Source: Desulfuromonadales bacterium (lineage in GTDB: Bacteria; Desulfobacterota; Desulfuromonadia; Desulfuromonadales; JAGXHI01). Taken from it: a stretch of DNA of 35,709 nucleotides. The stretch lies in NCBI GenBank assembly GCA_024636295.1, contig JAGXHI010000011.1, forward strand, positions 1-35,709. The letters run 5' to 3'. Position 1 is the stretch's first letter. Each line of letters opens with the position of its first letter. Both the position numbers and the translations under genes were made by a program. Positions 34,983-35,709 of this stretch are shown in pieces. A model generated the notes under the pieces. It saw nothing but the letters and a program-made list of their open reading frames with translations, made no database searches and was not told the DNA's origin.

Positions 34983-35012
34983 TCGCGCCTCGCTTCTCGC
35001 TTCTCGCTTCTC
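34982..35012 (+). repeat. Heptanucleotide tandem array (CTCGCTT)3+
   Basis: One degenerate unit (CTCGCGC), three perfect CTCGCTT units and a partial one. It reaches into the stop codon of the neighbouring TPM gene (TCA at 35011-35013 on the plus strand). Confidence 0.9.
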
Positions 35013-35709
35013 ACCATCCTCCCGAAGCTCCGCCGCCGCCGAACCCGCCGCCTCCAAAGCCACCGAATCCGCGGCCACCTCCTCTGCGGCCGCCGAATCC
35101 GCCCATGGGGCCGGCGACCCAGTAGCCTCCGCGCCGATGGTGGCCCCTGCCTCTTCGACGTCCTCCGAAGAACATCAGGCCAGGACCGAGAAAAAAGAGA
35201 AGAGCAAGCAGCCCCAGGGGATTGCGCTCCCTTTTGGAAGCGGTGCGGCCACTTCCCTGATATTCACCTCGAACCGCCTCTGCCATAGCCGCCACTCCGG
35301 CAATGACGCCGCTGTCGAAATCCCCCCGCTTGAATCGAGGAGCGATCTCCAGATCGATGATTCTTCCGGCGAGCAGATCCGTCAACCGGCCCTCCAGTCC
35401 GTAGCCGACTTCAATGCGGATTTTTCGGTCGTCGCGGGAGATCAGGAGCAGAGCGCCGTTATCCCGTCCTTTTTTCCCGATCCCCCATTTTTCCGCCACA
35501 TCCAGGGCGTATTGCTCCACGGGGGCGCCTTCCAACGATCTGGTCGTCAACACGGCAATCTGGGTGGAATCACTCTCCTCAAAGCCTTGTAGAAAGGTTT
35601 CGAGTTTCCGTTCGGTTTCCGGGGACAGAATTTCCGCCGTATCAGTGACGTATCCTTCCGGGCGGGGGACCTCTGCCGCTGGGACCGGACAGACGAGAGC
35701 CTGTCTCTT
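35011..35709 (-). CDS. YgcG-like TPM-domain protein with Gly-rich tail, 5' end outside the window
   Basis: 233 codons are visible in one open frame running off the right edge. The visible N-terminus ends a signal peptide (ALVCPVPAAEV). The TPM domain follows (GYVTDTAEILSPETERKLE ... STQIAVLTTRSLEG ... NGALLLISRDDRKIRIEVGYGLEG). A membrane segment comes next (LLALLFFLGPGLMFFGG), then an Arg/His-rich turn and a Gly-rich tail ending FGGGGASGGW. This is the YgcG layout: an exported, membrane-anchored protein usually encoded beside LemA, which may lie just outside. The initiation codon is not in the window. Confidence 0.88.
   Translation of the reverse strand, partial: KRQALVCPVPAAEVPRPEGYVTDTAEILSPETERKLETFLQGFEESDSTQIAVLTTRSLEGAPVEQYALDVAEKWGIGKKGRDNGALLLISRDDRKIRIEVGYGLEGRLTDLLAGRIIDLEIAPRFKRGDFDSGVIAGVAAMAEAVRGEYQGSGRTASKRERNPLGLLALLFFLGPGLMFFGGRRRGRGHHRRGGYWVAGPMGGFGGRRGGGRGFGGFGGGGFGGGGASGGW

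Overview
The window is chromosomal and almost entirely housekeeping. Gene content and order point to a Gram-negative deltaproteobacterium of the Desulfuromonadales/Geobacter type. The evidence is the tig-clpP-clpX-lon-hup order flanked by tRNA genes, a complete mreB-mreC-mreD-mrdA-rodA elongasome cluster, lipid A (lpxH-like) and outer-membrane lipoprotein genes, a rubrerythrin-like diiron protein next to Fe-type superoxide dismutase, and a moderately high GC content. The taxonomic placement is an inference from gene order, not from a database search.

Layout. Bases 1-6910 are read leftwards: tRNA-His and tRNA-Leu, then trigger factor, ClpP, ClpX, Lon and HU, then tRNA-Asp, tRNA-Val and a second tRNA-Asp cut by the window edge. 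This is a protein-quality-control block. Bases 7091-11886 hold small stress and accessory genes: rubrerythrin-like protein, AIM24-family protein, a DUF3147-like membrane protein, two nucleoside-recognition (Gate) membrane proteins, Fe-SOD, a glyoxalase-fold protein and a CoA-binding protein. A single isolated type I-C-like CRISPR repeat lies between the Gate pair and sod. Bases 12024-15011 hold an lpxH-like gene that may be leaderless, a YihY/BrkB membrane protein whose stop codon overlaps that of lpxH, and a YtxH/DUF948 pair.

Bases 15104-20983 carry a frameshifted C-terminal relic of a MarC-family gene, a pair of M16 zinc peptidase homologues (one with HxxEH, one without), and a second full-length Lon preceded by a small coiled-coil gene. 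Bases 21165-21545 are the 5' third of a phosphofructokinase gene that breaks off tail-to-tail against rodA. Bases 21555-27011 are the rod-shape cluster, with terminator-like hairpins before mreB and between mreB and mreC. A perfect 18-bp palindrome sits in the spacer of a promoter for the divergent ppiD-like gene, which is followed by purC. The right end has a cupin, a purine permease (NCS2/AzgA-like), tRNA-Ala with a consensus promoter and terminator, two small unrecognised genes, an 85-bp-period direct repeat, sfsA, and two TPM-domain genes separated by three different heptanucleotide tandem arrays.

I found no obvious new multigene defence or metabolic system. The best candidates for follow-up are the orphan CRISPR repeat, the mreB/ppiD operator-like palindrome and leader hairpins, the truncated pfkA and marC relics, the possibly leaderless lpxH, the three heptamer arrays, the 85-bp repeat, and the two small genes at 32.4-33.2 kb. 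Promoters and terminators were found by eye and have not been tested by folding or motif software.
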